From assembly GCF_018320785.1 (NCBI RefSeq), contig NC_054875.1, forward strand, positions 3,520,632 through 3,584,631: 64,000 nucleotides of DNA, in the 5' to 3' direction. A model generated the notes under the pieces. That model was not told the origin of the DNA. It did not search any database and was given only the letters and a program-made list of their open reading frames with translations. The first letter of the stretch is position 1. Each line of letters opens with the position of its first letter. The translations under genes were made by a program, and so were the position numbers. Source of the DNA: Cheilinus undulatus. Taxonomy: Eukaryota > Chordata > Actinopteri > Labriformes > Labridae. This document shows, in pieces, positions 1-12,364 of this stretch.

Positions 1-860
1 GATGAGGCTCCAGTCAGTATACGCCCCCATGATCGTCGGGGGAGGCAAATCTTGCCCCAAATCGGGCTTAAAAATCCTGTAGTGTGGGGCCAGCCTTAAT
101 CCTCAGGGGTTGGTCTAATATTAGTCACATTCAAGCTGCTAAGTGCCAAAAATGCACTTTTCATACAGTATAAAAAATATTATACATTAATTTTACTACC
201 TTTCTCACTGAGCTAATTTTCCCACAGCTGACCTAATTGATATGATGATTGATATGATTTTTTTTTGAAGATTTGAACCCTTTGAATGCTAGCTTTCTTT
301 CATGATGCCATCATGTATTTCGATGAAAAAACTTGAAAAACTGAAGAATTTTCAATATAGTACATGCAAAGTAATTTTTTTTGTGTTAAATTTTTACAGC
401 CTTGTATATATCAGTGATCAGCATCAAGATTGTTTTTTATGCATTATTATTTTTTGCATGATTAGCATGTTTCTCTCAAGTGGCAATCTTCGTTCATGGA
501 AAATGAAGCCAATGCGGAAGTGCAAAATATTGCAATACAGCGAGTGTCCACTTGAGGCTGGCCACAGGAACACAGGAAGTCCCGTCTGTACGCCTGTTAA
601 ACAGCCGTTTTTTTTTCACTAGAAATAAACTGGTTTACTGTCTGGTTCAAAAACCAAACGTGTCTCATGTGTCTTCATGTGCTCTCACTGAACCACAAGG
701 GTTTCAATTATATTTAGGAAAAACCTCACTGCAGACTGATTGGTGCGTCTCATTTGATTGACAGGTAGCTCAACAAGCAGAGGCTACGTTTCTGACAAGC
801 AGAATGCTAGCGAGCTGACAGGAAGTGGAGCTTAGTGGGCGGGCCGTTAGGTTGATCCAA
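1..860. other. Gene-free AT-rich sequence
   Basis: No exon, RNA gene or complete repeat could be supported here. The short reading frames contain homopolymer runs and have no recognisable protein pattern. The first 100 bases have a GC-rich stretch that resembles the edge of a dispersed repeat, but I could not place it. Confidence 0.5.
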
Positions 861-865
861 ACTCA

Positions 866-1080
866 TTTTTTTGTCTTCTCACCCATTTTTGCTTCCTTCT
901 GACCCCTTTTCCATTTTTCCTCATTGTCACTCATTTTTGCTGCTCTTTGATCATTTTTGCCACCTTTGACTTATTTTTATTGCTACTTCAAGCTGTTTTT
1001 ACCAATTTTTACCCCTTAGATTGTGGCTCTTGCAAAGGTAATTTTCAACAGTTTGGCTCTTTGGTTCATCGGAGTTTAGT
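866..1080 (-). mobile_element. Fragment of hAT-type element family A
   Basis: The stretch repeats 'CATTTTTGCCACTTT'-like words and ends in 'TTGTGGCTCTTGCAAAGGT', followed by a 'TTTGGCTCTTTGGTT' motif. The same end occurs in complete family A elements at 41992-42705 and 60688-61570. Terminal repeats are decayed, so this is a relic. Confidence 0.55.
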
Positions 1081-2525
1081 AACACGGATCTTTTCCAAGG
1101 CAAAGGTCCAGATTGACACCCAGATATAATAAAATGCATGTTATACTTTATTGAATTAAGATTTTAAAGAATTGCAGTTTGAATGGGTTTCAATGGAGCA
1201 TTTTTGTGCTTAGCTTGAGTTAGTTTAGTTTCTTCATTATTGTGCCATATACCAAAAGAGGAGCCCAGCCCTCTCAGACTTACGTGGCACTGAAATACTT
1301 AACAAATAAGAGCCAAAAAAGTTGGGACAGGAGCATCAGTGTATTTCAGACTTACTCTAGGAGCTGAGCTGGAAATCAAAAGATCAACTAAAGATACACA
1401 TACATGCCGCCAGAATCATAGCAGAAGAATGAGGCCTGGGAGAGGCGCCAGCTGAACTCCTTTCTGACGACTTCTCTTTGGTGCATCTTTAGGTATCGTT
1501 GGTAAAACTGTGTGTCTAATGTTCATGCGCTCTGGAGCTTTCTCTGGGTGTGCAGCCAGTCTGAGTTGGTTTTAGTGAATCAGGCTCTGGGTGAAGTATA
1601 TCGGACTGAATTGTTCTGGGTAAACTGGGTCATTGAGAGGAACATCTGTAGACTGGTGGTTAATGGTTCAGCCACTCTCTACTGGTTGTGGTCTTTTTGC
1701 GCTAAAGTACATCTTAAAGAGTCCATTCATGTCAGAGGCTCTAGCATGTTCCACACATGAAGCTAATGAAATGTCACTAAAGCAAAGTGTGAAATGAAAA
1801 AAAGGGCATCATATTCCCAGCACAGTGGACTGCAGGCACACTAATGAGGATTAAGGCCTCTGCACACTGATCCCAGCCATCAGTTAACAGACGAGCAGAG
1901 TTAATTAGAGGCCATAATAAAGACTGTAAGTGACAGAGCCATATGACTCATTTTAATAACATGTGGGTGGAAGCTCTAATCTGTACACACCTACAGCTCT
2001 GACCTGCAAAATGTGTTTTATGATCCTGTTCCCTCCAAATACAGCCAAACTAACAACCCTTAAAAGAGAAGATTGAGTGAAAAAAGCACTTCCGCAGTTT
2101 ATTTAGGTGTCCGGCGTTATAAATAGCATGAACTAACACTAAATATATGCAGCAGCACCTCTGCTGGGAGAAAATAGCCTTATCTGTGCAAAGGTGGCAC
2201 TAGAGGGGTCACATTTACAACATGCTAGTGTTTCCACAGCCAGCGGGAAGGAGAAGGCATGATGTAATGCTGTGGGAGTCTGGGATCAGTCTAGGACAGG
2301 AATAGACAGAGAGCCTGATGGGAAACATGAAGGTTAAACGCTGCTCTGCTGCAGCTTCAGCCACCAGCGAGGTGGAGCGGAGCGACACTGAAGAGAAACG
2401 CCAACGGTACCCCGTCTCAGAGAACCGTTTCAGAGAGAGGATTTTAGCTTTTCAGGGCTGGAAAGGGCTGATCCTGCAAGTATTTATCCTTACAGACATC
2501 AAAGTTGCGATTAATGCAAACCACA
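1081..2525. other. Gene-free sequence with a small transposon end
   Basis: No gene is supported. A short piece near 1311-1330 reads 'CCAAAAAAGTTGGGACAGG', the terminal motif of the mariner-like family seen at 2526-2735 and 35490-38281. The remainder is ordinary AT-rich sequence. Confidence 0.45.
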
Positions 2526-2735
2526 TTTCCAAAATCATTGGGACGCTGTGTTAAGTGTGAACAAAAACAAACTGCAATGATTTGTAAATCCTTTTCAACC
2601 AGATTCAGAAAAAGACAAGACATTTCATGTTTAAACTGATGTAATGTATTATTTTGGAAATATGCGTCCATTCTGAATTTTACTCCTGCAACATGTTCCA
2701 AAAAAGTTGGGACAGGTGCATGTATACCGCTCTGC
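2526..2735. mobile_element. Short mariner-like non-autonomous fragment
   Basis: It begins 'TTGGGACGCTGTGTTAAGTG' and contains 'CCAAAAAAGTTGGGACAGG', both close to the ends of the larger element at 35490-38281. No transposase frame remains. Confidence 0.5.
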
Positions 2736-2976
2736 TCTTCCCTTAAAAAGGTCCAAATAGTATAGTCCAGTGTGCGAAACAATGCCAGTGAATTCAGTTT
2801 AACCATAGTAAAAATATTTCTCACAAATGGGTAAATTATGCTTCAAAAATACATTAAAATGCATATATATTTGTAAAAAGTGATGCAACATTTGTTGCTT
2901 GGCTAGCCAGTTAAGGGGGGGGGGTGTGCAATATTCTTTCTGGGGGCCCAAAATCCCTAGCTACGCCCCTGCTTGT

Positions 2977-3318
2977 AGGGCTGGGAAATTTAGCAAAAAT
3001 TGAATTAAACAGCAATATGGCCTGCTGCAATTTTCAAATCACAAAAGCTGCAATATTTCTTTGACCTGAAATTTTTGTCAAAATAACAGTTTTCAACTTT
3101 TTTTTGTGGCAGAGATGTGATGCATGGAATAGCATGCAATAATTTAGATGCCACATTTTTAAAATAATCTACAAAAAAAATCTAACCTTCTTCATTTTTG
3201 TATTTTTGTCTCATTAAATATAAGAATGACAAAAATGCTTCAATGCAATAATTCATATCCATTTTGCAATACGAGTCAAATCATCAGAATTCAATATTTT
3301 AAAGAACTGTTCAGCCCT
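2977..3318. mobile_element. Miniature inverted-repeat element
   Basis: The left edge reads 'AGGGCTGGGAAATTTAG' and the right edge 'AACTGTTCAGCCCT', giving imperfect inverted ends around about 340 bp of AT-rich sequence. Related pieces lie at about 5725-5960 ('GAAGGGCTGAACAATTTTG') and near 62857 ('AGGGCTGGGCAATGTGG'). Just upstream, 'TAGCTACGCCCCTG' at about 2958-2971 looks like the end of another small element. Confidence 0.45.
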
Positions 3319-3417
3319 TGTGTAGGAATAAAAGAAAGTTAAGGAATAATTGCATATAAAATTGAAATATTGGTGAAAAAATCGCAATTCGATTATTTTC
3401 CAAAATCGTTCAGGTGG

Positions 3418-4452
3418 CAGTGTTAATTTCGTCGACTAAAACTATGACTAAAAATGTTTGTCAACAGCCTTTTTTTCCATGACAAGAACTAGACTAACAA
3501 AAATAGATCTGTGAAGTCTAGTTTTCGTCAAGATGACTAAAACTAGACTAAAATGTAATGTAGTTTTTGTTGAACATTCAAAATCTGTGATATTTCTCCA
3601 CTGTGGGTGAATCTGTCAAAAAACAATTCATCTGTATCTTTTCTGCCTCTCAGCTGTAGAAACTGTAACAGGTTGGGCAGGGAGCAGAGAGCACACTACC
3701 ATGATTTGATACCAGATTTGGGCAAGAAAATAAATGTTTGGACTAAAAGTAAAGACTAAAATGTGAGAACTTTTATGGACTAAAACTAGACTAAAACTAA
3801 AAAGGGTTAACCTGGAATGCCAGATGGATGTGTTTACACATCTATCTGGTAAATCACTCATAGTGTTTGGGAAAGGGCAGAGGCTTTGAAAAAAACTCAG
3901 AGGGTGATTGGATGAACGTTCTGTCTGTCACGTCTTTATGGGCCAATCAGAGCAACGAAACACCTGATGTAGCAGCTATGAGGAGTAAACTCCATAGAGA
4001 ACTGCATAACGCGAACCATGGCGACTGTAGACATGTCAGTACTCGACTTCTGTCGTTTTTGAAAAGAAAACAACTCACTGCTTTCTTTATTCTTCTTTTA
4101 ATGGAGAAATGTCGTCAAGTTCTGATAAAACTGGCGCTTTAGCAGCATCCACGCTGATCTCTTCCGCTGTGTCTGTACCGGCCTCTTGTTGCTGCTAGCT
4201 ACGTCCCGACTCCGCCTCGCCCGAAAGTACTGCCCCTCGTGGCTGATTGGTCCTGTCACTTTCTAACAGGGCCCAAACGGTTCAGCTTTACAAGATGGAT
4301 TCGTCAGTGAGAAACACGGAAACGGGTGAATCCATCTGCTTTGCAAGGTTAAAAAAGGGAAGAAATGACTCAGATGTGACTGAAACTAAAATGCATTTCA
4401 TTTACAAACTAAAACAGAGTAAAATTTAAAACAGCTGCCAAAATGAACACTG
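3418..4452 (+). mobile_element. 'ACTAAAAC' hAT-type element, copy 1
   Basis: The ends are 'CAGTGTTAATTTCGTCGAC' on the left and, read in reverse complement, 'CAGTGTTCATTTTGGC' on the right. The body is rich in ACTAAAACTAGACTAAAAC words. The same family recurs at 43496-45018 (inverted) and 53761-54816. A second element (3808-4351) is nested inside. I saw no clear target-site duplication for this copy. Confidence 0.65.
3808..4351 (-). mobile_element. Mobile exon cassette, copy 1 (broken)
   Basis: The ends are 'TAACCTGGAATGCCAGATGG' and 'CCATCTGCTTTGCAAGGTTA'. On the minus strand it carries the same exon-like stretch as copies 2 and 3 (...[14 protein letters not shown]...). The ATG is replaced and a stop follows the KEE residues, so this copy cannot encode the peptide. 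The GTGAGT after the exon is retained in reverse complement near 4073-4078. It lies inside an 'ACTAAAAC' element. Confidence 0.6.
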
Positions 4453-5720
4453 CATGATAGAGTCCTAACTTACATTAGTGGATGCAGTGATATACTGTGT
4501 TAGCATGTTTCTGAGCCCTCTTTGTGATATCCAACACAGGATAACAATGGCGTTTAATGGAGTGCAACCTGAGGGGTCAAAGGTCACGGGCGCTCAGTTT
4601 TAGTTTCCTAATGTGCAGAGATCTCTCCAGATTCTCTAAATCTTTGAATTATGTTTTGGGCTGTAGATGGTTAAATCTCTAAAGTTTGTTCAGTTACACG
4701 TTGAGGGATGTCGTTCATAAACTTTTGGATATTTTCAGTCTTTCCATGTGGAGAATCTCGTACTAATGTTGATTTGAATGATTAAACCTTTCAGGAGTGC
4801 TCCTTTTATACCCAAACACTGTACTATCACCTGCTACCAGTTAACCTACTCACCTGTAGAATATTTCAGGTGTTTCTGGAGCATTCCACAGCTTTCCCAG
4901 GCTTTTCTTGCTCCTGTCCCAGCTTTATAGAGAAGGTTGCATGCATCAAATTCTGAATGTGTGCATACTTACAAAATGATTTCGATCAGTTTGAACATTA
5001 AATATCTTGTTTTTGTGCTGTATTTAGTTGGGTATAGATTAGAAAGAATTAAGGAATCACCGTGTTTGCTTAAAGAGAAACACACTGATTCTAAAAATAG
5101 GTGATTTCAATCAAAGCTCTCTAAACAGAGTCTTTATGTCTCCATAGCCTCTGTGTTGGATCAAAACTGTGTAGAGGAGAATTCTGCTACCTGAGTTTAA
5201 GACAGAAAGAGGAGTGGTCGATGCAGCCCAGAAATAACCACAAGCCTGTAACGCTTCTACCAACAAGTTAACAAGTAATTCAGAACTACCCTCCTGTTAG
5301 AGAGGCCAGCTTTTTCTGCTATTTTTAGAAAGATTGTCAATGATTAGCTGGAGGTGGAAATGAGCGAGCTGTGAACTGGAGGAAGGTCAGAGAGAGGAAA
5401 GGTAGAGAGAAACACAGACTTTATTAAGAGATGAAAAATGTTGGTTAGTGCATGCAAAGTGCCAAATAGAAGAAAAAAGTCACTTTCTCTGCAAACACAA
5501 GACCAGGTTTAAATGCAAACTTACAGCACTGCAACCAAAATATGAGAGTGAGAATAAATCTGCTCTGCATTCAGAGATATTTTCATAAACATTTAAAGAT
5601 TTTATGAAAATGTTCAAGTGCAAGCTGAAACCTGCGGGTTGCAAAGTCAGAAGTTCTGCTCCAGTCCAGCAAACACAAGCATTAAATCATTTTATATTAA
5701 AATTAACATAATATTACATT
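4453..5720. other. Gene-free sequence with old repeat traces
   Basis: No gene seen. The segment 4790-5040 includes 'TGCTCCTGTCCCAGCTTT', which resembles the reverse end of a mariner-like element, but I could not define borders. Confidence 0.4.
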
Positions 5721-5724
5721 AAAG

Positions 5725-5960
5725 AAGGGCTGAACAATTTTGAAAAAATTACTTTGATGATTTTGACTACTGCATATCGGATTGTCATATTAAATAAGAA
5801 AAATGTACAAAACTGAAGAAAGTAGGATTTTTCTGCAGACTATTCTGAAAAAAATGGCCTTAAATGATTGCATAATTTCCAATGCATAATGTCTCTGCTG
5901 CAAAACAATGTTTTAATCTGCTATTTTGACACACATTTCAGGTTAAAGAAATATTGCACC
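5725..5960. mobile_element. Relic of small inverted-repeat element
   Basis: It begins 'GAAGGGCTGAACAATTTTG' and includes 'CAGGTTAAAGAAATATTGCA', matching in opposite orientation the element at 2977-3318. No coding capacity. Confidence 0.4.
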
Positions 5961-8118
5961 TTCAGTGCAAAAATTAACCAGCCTTACTGTCCATGCAGGA
6001 TTTTTACAAATCCAGAATATTCATGTCACTCTCTGCATGCTTGCTGTCTCTACTGCATCCATGAACATGAATTATCTGCCATGTAAATTTCTCTCATAAA
6101 AATGTGGCGTTATAATAGTTTTATGAATATGGATAATGGGAGTGTGGCCCTTTAAATGACGAGCCTCAGTGACTGTGAGCTGAACAGATTTTCCTTCTAT
6201 TGACAGAAACATTTCAGATACAAGTATTAACTCACAACTACCTTGACTTTATAAAACAAACTCACAAGGTCTGCTGAGTGAGAACAGAGGAATAAAATCA
6301 AGATAATAAAAGTGTCTGATGTGCCTTGTCATCTCCCTCTTTGCTTGTTCCTCGTCTGTGTCAGAGCAAGCAACAGAGAGGAACATGGGAACAACGAACT
6401 GCATCTCTGGATCGCTCTGAGTCATCAGCTACGTTTGGACGTGTGACACTGTGGGGGCCGGGCTATCACATAAACTTAATTTGCATAAAATTCTATTGGT
6501 TTTTTGTATTTTATTCCATTTTTTAACAATGACATCAGCCTTCGTTTCTTACACTGCAGCTCGCCTCAAGGAAGTGACTGAGATAATTTAGCTCCATATT
6601 TCTGAGGTCGCCATGGCGATCATCACCGGGGTTGACTCCACTTCACTGTCTCCTAACTGAGGATATACATGTGCAGGGAATAACGGCCAATCACATTTCT
6701 ACCCCTTGACCCTTGCCCCTCTCTTAAGAAATGAGACGCCACTTGACTGCTGTTCATCGTCACACATTGCTGATAAACAGTGCGTCATCTGAGGTGACAA
6801 TAAAGCTTCGACCAACTCGTTCATGCTGTGGATCTCCGTGTTGATCTTCTCCATTTATTTATACAGTTAAAGAGCCCGGGTTTATACACATGTACAACCT
6901 GAAAATACAATAAACTCCCACCCCTAGTAGCTAAAGATTTAAGATATAAGAAAACACCTGTTTTTTTTTTTTAAATAATCAGTTATAAATGCAGAAAACA
7001 TTACATTTACATGCCTCATTCGTTGTCTGTTGTGCCATTTTGCAAGTGAATGCAGTGCATGGTGGGAAATTCAGTGTGGTCCAAGCGTGGTCCTGGAAAA
7101 TCTTTTTTTTTTTTTTCCAAGGGCTATGAAGCCCTCAGTCCTAGCCCTCGATTCAAAACAGAAATGGGACACCCCTAATCCCCTAATCAGGACACTCCTT
7201 CTCCTGATGTTAACACTTAAAACCAAGGGGAAGGGCTAAGATGATGAATGATGAGTGTGTTTGTCATGCATCATATTTACTAACGATGGCTGGCAGGTGG
7301 ATTTCTGCCAAAATGGCTCTAATGTAAATCATTCCTGACAAAACTGCTTCAGTGTTGATTGTTTTTGTGGTTGCTTTAATAGCTATTTGGATAAAAAGAC
7401 AAGATCTGCCCTGAAAACCATGCATTTTCTGACTTCAGTAGTCTTTTGGGGGCCTAATGGGGAGCTTTGGGGGTCCTGATGTGGCCCCCGGGCCACCAGT
7501 TGATGATCACTGCTTTACATCCCGCTGTGTTTCTGCTGTCCTGTCAGGATTTTACAGGAGGAATCAGAGTTTTTGCTGCTGAAGCTCGCTCACACTGTGT
7601 GGAAAAGAAAACCCAGTTACAAAGACTTTATCTGCTTAAATGAGAGTTCTGCTGGTGAACACATAAATCTGAAAGTTTGCACTGATTTAAACCCAGCTTT
7701 CTTGTTTTGTGAAGATATTTATTTTGAACACGCTTTCGCTATTCATAAATCAACGAGTGGCTTTAAACGTTTGATTCTTTTGGGTTGCAAATTAAAATGG
7801 TGGTAAATTAGACGTTTGTTGTTATTAGTATGCATGTTTTGTTATAGATGCTTGTGAGACATTTATAATGTTCTTAACTTTAATTCAGTTATAGCTGGAT
7901 GTTCATTTGCTCCCCGTATTAAATATTTTGTTGCTCACCTCTCTTTTTCTTTCTCTCGCTACCTTTTCCCTCCTTACGCTCCACCTTTGCTCCATCTGTG
8001 TGTGATAAGTTTCACTCCTGTTTCTTTAACTGTTGGGCTCAGGTCGGCCACACACTAGACGGTTTTTAAAGCTTCGGAAACCACAGACATGAGGACAGAT
8101 TCAAACAACCCTCTCTAT
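5961..8118. other. Gene-free sequence with hAT fragment
   Basis: No exon is supported. Positions about 7446-7512 ('GGCCACCAGTTGATGATCAC') are the right edge of hAT-type family B, also seen complete at 23992-25168; its left edge was not found. Homopolymer T runs occur at 6960-6972 and 7101-7118. Confidence 0.45.
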
Positions 8119-9195
8119 CAGCGTTACTCAACCCTGCTCAACCAAAGAGCCAAATTGTTGAAAAATACCTTTGCAAGAGCCACAATCTAAGAGGTTAAAA
8201 GTGGAAAAACTGGGTTAAAGTGGCAATAAAAATAAATTAAAGGGGGCAAAATTGTCAAAAAGCAGCGAAAAGGGTGAAAAGGGAAAAAAAGTAGGCATTC
8301 AGTGCCAAAGACTGGGTGAAAAGTGTCAAAAATGTTGAGAAAAAGTGTCAAAAAAGGGCAGACAGTGGCAAAATTTAGGTAAAAGGGGCGCAAAAATGAG
8401 TTACAGGTGGCAAAAATGGTCAAAAAGTGGCAAAAACATGACAAAAATGAGTGAAGAGTGACTACAATGGGAAAAAAGTAGCAAAGAGTGGCAAAAAATG
8501 GGACAAAGAATGGCATAAGGCAGCTTACATGGATGAAAAGTGGCAAAAATAGCAACAAAACAGGAAAAGAGTCAAAAACTGGGGTAAAAGGGGCAAAACC
8601 TGGATAACAGTGGCAACAATGGGCAAAATGTGGCAAAAACACGACAAAAATGACTAAAATTCTCTCCTTTGCCTGTTTTTAAATGTCTTCTCGAGACCCA
8701 TCTCTTCTCTTTGGCCTTTGACACACAGTAATCGTTGACTTTATTTATTTGACTTCTTTTATGCATGCCTCTTCTTTTTACTTGTGTTTTATGTCTTTTA
8801 AATTGACTCTATTTTATATGTAGTGTTCTTTTATCTCATGTGAGCTACTATGTATTTTTTATGCATTTTTATTTATTCTCCTGTACAGCACTTTGGTCAA
8901 CTGTGGTTGTTTTAAAGTGCTTAACAAATCAAGTTGAATTGGATTGGATTTGATAAAAAGGGGAAAAAGCAGCAAAGAGTAGCAAAAATTGGGGAAAAAA
9001 AGTTGGTGAGAAGTGGTAAAAATAGCAAAAAAACAGATAAAGAGTCAAAAACTGGGGGCAAAACCTGGATAAAAGTGGCAAAAATGGTCAAAAAGTGGTA
9101 AAAAGAAATGACACACATGAGCTTAAAGCAGTAAAAATGGATTAAAAGTGGCAAAAATTGCAAATAAGGGCAATGAAAAAATACAGACGAAAAAT
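8119..9195 (+). mobile_element. hAT-type family A element with nested LINE tail
   Basis: The left end 'CAGCGTTACTCAACCCTGC' is followed by 'GCAAGAGCCACAATCTAAG' and then a long degenerate array of 'GTGGCAAAAATGGGTGAAAA'-like units. This is the same architecture as 23077-23983. The array is interrupted at about 8660-8945 and resumes to about 9195, where the right end is lost. The phenylalanine-rich frames on the minus strand are products of the repeat. Confidence 0.6.
8660..8945 (+). mobile_element. 5'-truncated LINE 3' end (L2/CR1-like)
   Basis: The segment starts inside a decayed reverse-transcriptase C-terminal region ('LLETHLFSLAFDT'-like) and runs through an AT-rich 3' UTR to 'CTGTACAGCACTTTGG' and 'GTTGAATTGGATTGGATT'. 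That tail is common in fish LINEs. It sits inside the family A repeat array, so it is the younger insertion. The clade call is from memory of family ends. Confidence 0.55.
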
Positions 9196-10936
9196 AAAAG
9201 TTGCTAATTAAAGCCAAGTGTATAAGTGTAAGAAACAAGCTGATTAATGTGACTTGCAATGGATAATTTCTGAGGTCAGTTTCCTTTTTTTGAAAGGTTT
9301 TCTGGAGGAAAAAGAGAGCCACACGCTGAGATTCACAGCTGCACACACCAGACCTTTAGTTCCCAGCCCCAGGACCCACCATCGGCTCCTCAAGGAAAAT
9401 TACGACCCACATTTTTGGATGTTTTTGGTCAATCAAATTTATAAAAAAAGATCGTAGAGCTTAGACAAAACACCGTTAGCGATTTCTTTCTCCCAGGCAC
9501 ACATCCAGACGACTCAGACTCTGAGACCACTGAGACCACACACCTGCTGATCATGTGACTTCACAAGAATGCGTCTATCGATACTGTCAGCTTGCTGTCC
9601 TTCACCACAGACTGTCACAGGTGCAGCAAAAATAAAAACAAGGAAAAGACTTCCAAATGCCAGAGACCCTAGAAAAGATCCCTGAGGAGCACCGTGAACC
9701 AGATTCAGTCTTCTGCTTATCTCTGATCAGGTTAAAGACTCAGATTTAACATCAGTAGGGTAAAACTTTACTAGTGGCAGGCCAGCGTTGTGTTGTTCTA
9801 CAGACAGCTGAGGACACTTCCTGCTGTTTGATAATCTAATCTAAGAGGAGGAGAAGTGGTGGGACGGTGCTGACAGGACGGCATCCTCCACTGTCTCTCT
9901 GTCCCATCATTTATCAGGTGATACATTCCCCCCTTACACCACACGGCACTGAAACGCCGGGTTCAAATCATGTCAGGATGTTAGTCACGACCAGGACGGA
10001 GGCTTGACCATTCTTGGTGTTTCCGATGGGTTCAAGTGTCTCATGGTGTGTCGGCTTCAGGTGAGGCTGCAGGTGAAACATTACCAGAGCTGTATGTGGC
10101 CTTAACTCATATTAACCAGCACTAAACACCCTGATGTTACTAAGAAATGTAAGTGAGTGATGTAATGGTAGAAACAAAATCAGAGGGACTAAGGCTGCTC
10201 GATCTTAAGCCAAATTTTACTCTCCTCCCCCAGTCACAGGTGCACAGCGCAATTTTCAGATTATTTATGCAGCGGGATTATTTAAATGCCCTCAGATCTA
10301 AAGATGTAAAATCAAACATGTTTGATGATTCCAGGTCCGGCTGACTCTGACTGAAGGGAGTGAGCAGAGGAAGTCACCAACTGGATGTGTACTTTTACAC
10401 CTCACAAACATGGCCGCCAATAAACACCATTTACATTCTTCTCAGCCAATATTTACCTGTATTATTGTCCTAATTTCTAAAATTTTGATCCAGATAGAAC
10501 TACAGCAGATCTTTGACAAAACTTTGTTTTTCTTCTGAAGTCTCGTTTTATCCCGTGAGATTCTGTGAGATCTCGTGTCTGTGGGATTTCACTGTAGATA
10601 GATAAGTGCTTAATCGTCTGGAGTGTGCATTCTGAACATTAGGATGTTAGTCAAAACTATACCTATGACTGAAGGCTGGCCACATACTAGAGCCTCGGTT
10701 CTCAACAGGTGGGTCAGGACCCAAAAGTAGGCCACAAAGCCATTTTCAGCGGATCTTCTTGGTGTGTGCCTGGAAAAATACCAGTCGCACAAAGTCAGTG
10801 CATTTATTTGAAAAGCTGTGTCTCTTTTGTCCATCACCTCTTTAGTTGCACCTCAAGTCCAAACAGCCCCATTTCTAATTAGAGATAGAAAAACTGCAGA
10901 AATTTGCTTTGTAACGTGTCCCTTTGCACCGTTTCA
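9196..10936. other. Gene-free sequence
   Basis: No gene seen. A short hAT-like end 'CTCGGTTCTCAACAGGTGGG' at about 10698 resembles the end of the element at 43247-45331. Confidence 0.4.
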
Positions 10937-11820
10937 GGAAAATTTTATTTTTTGTCTCGACACAATTTTTTAAGTTTTCAAACCTCAGGCTTTGGCAATT
11001 GTTTTGCAGTTTTATTGCATTTCATATTTTTTTGTCATAACTCCCCCATGCCTTTAACACGCTGTGTATAAAAATCCTGAGGTTTGCACCCCTTGTGTCC
11101 ATTTTGGTCCCATCTATTTCCATTGTAATTTCGTTATTTTAATCCTGGAACCATTAGAACATAAAAACATGCATCCGATAAATGCAGGGGATTTCTCTCT
11201 AGCATTTTTGTGAAAGTTGTAATTTTAACAATCTTCAAGCAGAAGGAGCTGTTTTCTCTATTGTGGTCTACGGGCCAAAAAACGGGTCAAAATAGTCAAA
11301 CTTGTTTTTTTTTTTTTTTTCATTTTCATGATAAGAAGAGACATTGCTTTAAAAAAGACAATTCAACAAAGGTAAGAGAAAAACTTTAATTTTGATCATT
11401 TTACATGACATTAGCCATTTTGGTCCAAAGGGACACAAATGTCTGGGTTTTGAATTGAATAAAAATATAACAATGCATAAAAATCAACATCACTGTAAAT
11501 CATTGGCTTTTACCAGGCTCTGATACCTAGAAAAATATTTTTGACTTTGCATGCAGTATGTTAAAAATAAATGAAATTTTCATTTTTTTCCCACCATCTA
11601 ATAGACCAGAGATTTCAGACAGAACCTGGCTGATGAGGGGTTAAAATATTTCAAACTTATGTATTATTAATTCTTATTATTAGGGGAGGGGTTGGGAAAA
11701 AATTAACAAAAAAAGTTTGAAAAATATTAACGCATAATAATTTTATAGCCTAATGAATGAAATGAGCCATTTTGGTCCAAAGTGACAGAAACGGATGTAA
11801 AATTAAATGAATGACAATTT
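10937..11820. repeat. AT-rich region with repeated CCATTTTGGTCC motif
   Basis: The motif CCATTTTGGTCC occurs three times (near 11099, 11415 and 11766) in strongly AT-rich sequence. The last two are preceded by AG or GAG and followed by AAAG. This suggests a decayed transposon or an old duplication, but borders could not be set. Confidence 0.3.
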
Positions 11821-12364
11821 AAGCTCGAGTATGTAACCTTCTATGAGAACTGCATAGAATCGACTCTACTCCCCCTCCCTTCCTGTTCTTCTCCGTGTTT
11901 GAGCTCTGTAGCTCCGCCCCTCTTCTCACATACCTCCTTGTGAATGTGCATGTCTGCTGAATCGAATGCTGATGGTGGCAAAGCTCTTGTGGAGTGATTT
12001 TGCTCCACTTTTCCACTGAAATCAACGGCCGTGTTACAGGTTAGAAAACACTTCATCTCAGCATGAACAGACACAGGACCGAACACCGCTGTAACTCCGC
12101 CATTGTATCAACCTCACTGAGCCGAGAGGCGCAAGCGCACTTACTACAGCGGCCAATAGGAACGCTCCTTCTGACCTGACCTGTGATTGGCAGCGTGTAC
12201 TAGCCTCCTCATTGGCTGGAGCATCGTCCCTTGCTGGTTTTCCTCAAGTGAGTGTGCAGCGCGAGGAGGCGTTGCAGAAGTGTTTTATTCTTTTAGATGG
12301 CTTCAATAACAAAACCCTGACTGGTTGTGTTGTTTTTGTGGAATAAATCGCTTATTGCAGCTTT

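Noticed and set aside
2318-2824. Frames at 2318-2554 and 2444-2824
   Set aside because: They overlap on opposite strands and the second lies within a mariner-like fragment.
8187-9346. Long minus-strand frames rich in Phe, Leu, Pro and His
   Set aside because: They are translations of the GTGGCAAAAATGGGT sub-repeat (read backwards) and recur at 23185-23864, 24488-24962, 29443-29899, 42184-42716 and 60618-61504. No codon constraint or family motif.
11819-12086. Minus-strand frames of 68-81 residues
   Set aside because: Two frames overlap each other in the same stretch; no motif, no promoter or splice support.
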